A stretch of 7,222 bases of DNA from Akkermansiaceae bacterium (GTDB lineage Bacteria; Verrucomicrobiota; Verrucomicrobiia; Verrucomicrobiales; Akkermansiaceae), in assembly GCA_025457805.1 (NCBI GenBank), contig JALOTR010000345.1:1-7222 (forward strand). Direction: 5' to 3'. Numbering within the stretch: the stretch's first letter is position 1; each line of letters opens with the position of its first letter. Below, one piece after another: positions 6,183-7,222 of this stretch. The position numbers were made by a program, and so were the translations under genes. The notes under the pieces were generated by a model that was given only the letters and a program-made list of their open reading frames with translations, did no database searches and was not told the origin of the DNA.

Positions 6183-6194
6183 CAGGAAGCCCCA

Positions 6195-7222
6195 TCAAGG
6201 CACACGGAAGTATTTCTTCTCTTGCGCAGGGAAGGATGGATCCTGCACCAGCGTTCCGGATGGGACGCCACGGACATCGACAACCTTCTGATTGAAGGGA
6301 CTGTAAACCATCCCTGGCGCTTCAGGGATGGCGGCGGCGATCGGGATTTCTCCGGGTGGGATCGGATTTGGAACAGGCGGAGGCGGAGAAACAGACTCAT
6401 CCGAATTCAGCGGACGACCTGCTTCATCCATCGTCGTCATGCCCACAATCCGATACTGATATTCTCCTTTGCGGGCACTCACCCGCTCGATTTGATGTTG
6501 GCCTGGGTAAACCACGAGGTCTGCCTCGCCCACCCAACCGCTGCTTGAAGTATCGCCCGGTGCAGGGCGGAATTCGGATTGATCCTTGCCGACCACTTTC
6601 AGGCCGGTGCGGGACGCGCTCATTGAATACTTCACTCCGTTCCAGGAGGACGTTCCATCCTGAACCGTTTCCCGAATCATTTCGATGGTCGCATTCTGGC
6701 CATCCAACGCCGTCACGGAAGGGGCGGTGGTCAGTTTGTTTCCCTTCGCTGCGGAAGCATCCTTGAGGAGCTGGCGGAGTTCGGTGTCGTCGAGAACTTT
6801 CGCAGGCAGATCGAGCGGATCTTGGGTGACGAGTTGTTGGTTGGTGAATTTGAGTTGAACCTTCGGCTCCGATTCAAGTGACAACCACGACTGAAGCCGG
6901 GCAAGCTCGCTTTGGGTGCCGCGGAAACGAATCGAGCCGTCCTCGGATTTCACAAGTGATGTGGAGTTGTCGCGAAGGATTCCGTTTTTCCTCAACATCC
7001 CGATGGATTCGCCGGAGTCCAACAACGCACCCAGCATCAGGTTTTCCTTGATCTGTTGTTTGGTGCCGTTGTCGGTTGGGAAGCTGGTTTCTGTTAGACG
7101 ATCCGCATCGGTGGGGCGGAAAAATTCCATGTGCAAGCCATCGCGGCGCATCTTCAGCCCGGCGAGTGCGGCGAGATGATCCATCACTGCCGTCAGCGAC
7201 TTTCCTTTGAGCGAGCAGGTGA
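6195..7222 (-). CDS. Secretin-related protein, C-terminal part (runs off the window)
   Basis: The frame is open to the right edge, so the N-terminus is missing. A GTG at 7187 is an internal codon, because the residues before it (TCSLKGKSLTAV) continue an STN-like beginning. Counting from that codon: residues 1-24 (MDHLAALAGLKMRRDGLHME) resemble a secretin/TonB short N-terminal (STN) domain. Residues 60-105 fit an N-domain-like module (IRFRGTQSELARLQSWL). Residues 150-172 (LTTAPSVTALDGQNATIEMI) match the secretin phrase 'P-x-V-T-x-x-x-G-Q-x-A-x-I'. A Pro-rich linker (PPPPVPNPIPPGEIP, 268-282) precedes a short tail with GMVYSPFNQKVVDVRG and a final YFRVP. The rest of a full secretin pore domain is not evident, so this may be a secretin-like envelope protein rather than a true secretion channel. 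It converges on the protease gene with 12 bp between stops and no terminator visible there. Confidence 0.75.
   Translation of the reverse strand, partial: TCSLKGKSLTAVMDHLAALAGLKMRRDGLHMEFFRPTDADRLTETSFPTDNGTKQQIKENLMLGALLDSGESIGMLRKNGILRDNSTSLVKSEDGSIRFRGTQSELARLQSWLSLESEPKVQLKFTNQQLVTQDPLDLPAKVLDDTELRQLLKDASAAKGNKLTTAPSVTALDGQNATIEMIRETVQDGTSSWNGVKYSMSASRTGLKVVGKDQSEFRPAPGDTSSSGWVGEADLVVYPGQHQIERVSARKGEYQYRIVGMTTMDEAGRPLNSDESVSPPPPVPNPIPPGEIPIAAAIPEAPGMVYSPFNQKVVDVRGVPSGTLVQDPSFPAQEKKYFRVP

Noticed and set aside
6183..6194. Bidirectional terminator between the convergent protease and secretin-like genes
   Set aside because: Only 12 bp separate the stops, and no stem-loop with a T-run is visible there.

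Overview
The window looks like a chromosomal stretch from a Gram-negative, fairly GC-rich bacterium. A member of the Verrucomicrobiota is my best guess. The basis is the combination of a secretin-related protein ending in a proline-rich linker, a coiled-coil lipoprotein protease, a REP-type transposase with its palindromes, and weak Shine-Dalgarno signals. This placement is inference; there is no rRNA or other marker gene here.

Layout, left to right. (1) 1-378 has no gene. It holds an array of hairpin-bearing repeats: two identical 89-bp direct copies 162 bp apart, a diverged inverted copy between them, and the start of another inverted copy. (2) 379-1593, minus strand, is an AT-richer two-gene cassette. 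It encodes a protein that tentatively resembles DUF1629/Imm11-type immunity proteins, followed with no gap by a small exported protein. No toxin gene is visible. (3) 1667-2386 is a REP-associated tyrosine transposase (RAYT, IS200-like HUH enzyme), flanked on each side by an inverted pair of 21-nt palindromes headed by GGAG. (4) 2389-4011, minus strand, is a urease accessory cluster in the order ureE-ureF-ureG. ureE and ureF look intact. ureG is broken by an internal deletion that removes about 33 codons and shifts the frame. No urease structural genes and no ureD/ureH are in the window. (5) 4148-6182, plus strand, has pcp (pyroglutamyl peptidase I), then a lipoprotein with a coiled coil and a trypsin-like protease domain. 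(6) 6195-7222, minus strand, is the C-terminal part of a secretin-related protein that runs off the right edge. It converges on the protease gene with 12 bp between the stops.

How it fits together. UreE, UreF and UreG normally deliver nickel to urease. With ureG lacking switch I and the Cys of its Cys-Pro-His metal motif, this copy of the pathway should not work unless another ureG exists elsewhere. The RAYT unit abuts the ureG stop codon, and the AT-rich cassette beyond it looks like acquired material. The left half therefore reads as a remodelled, partly decaying accessory region. The right half holds ordinary cell-envelope and peptidase genes.

I found no wholly new system that I can defend. 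The strongest second-look items are the RAYT/REP unit whose longest reading frame starts and stops inside the REP hairpins, the ureG deletion, the toxin-less immunity-like pair, and the left-hand repeat array.
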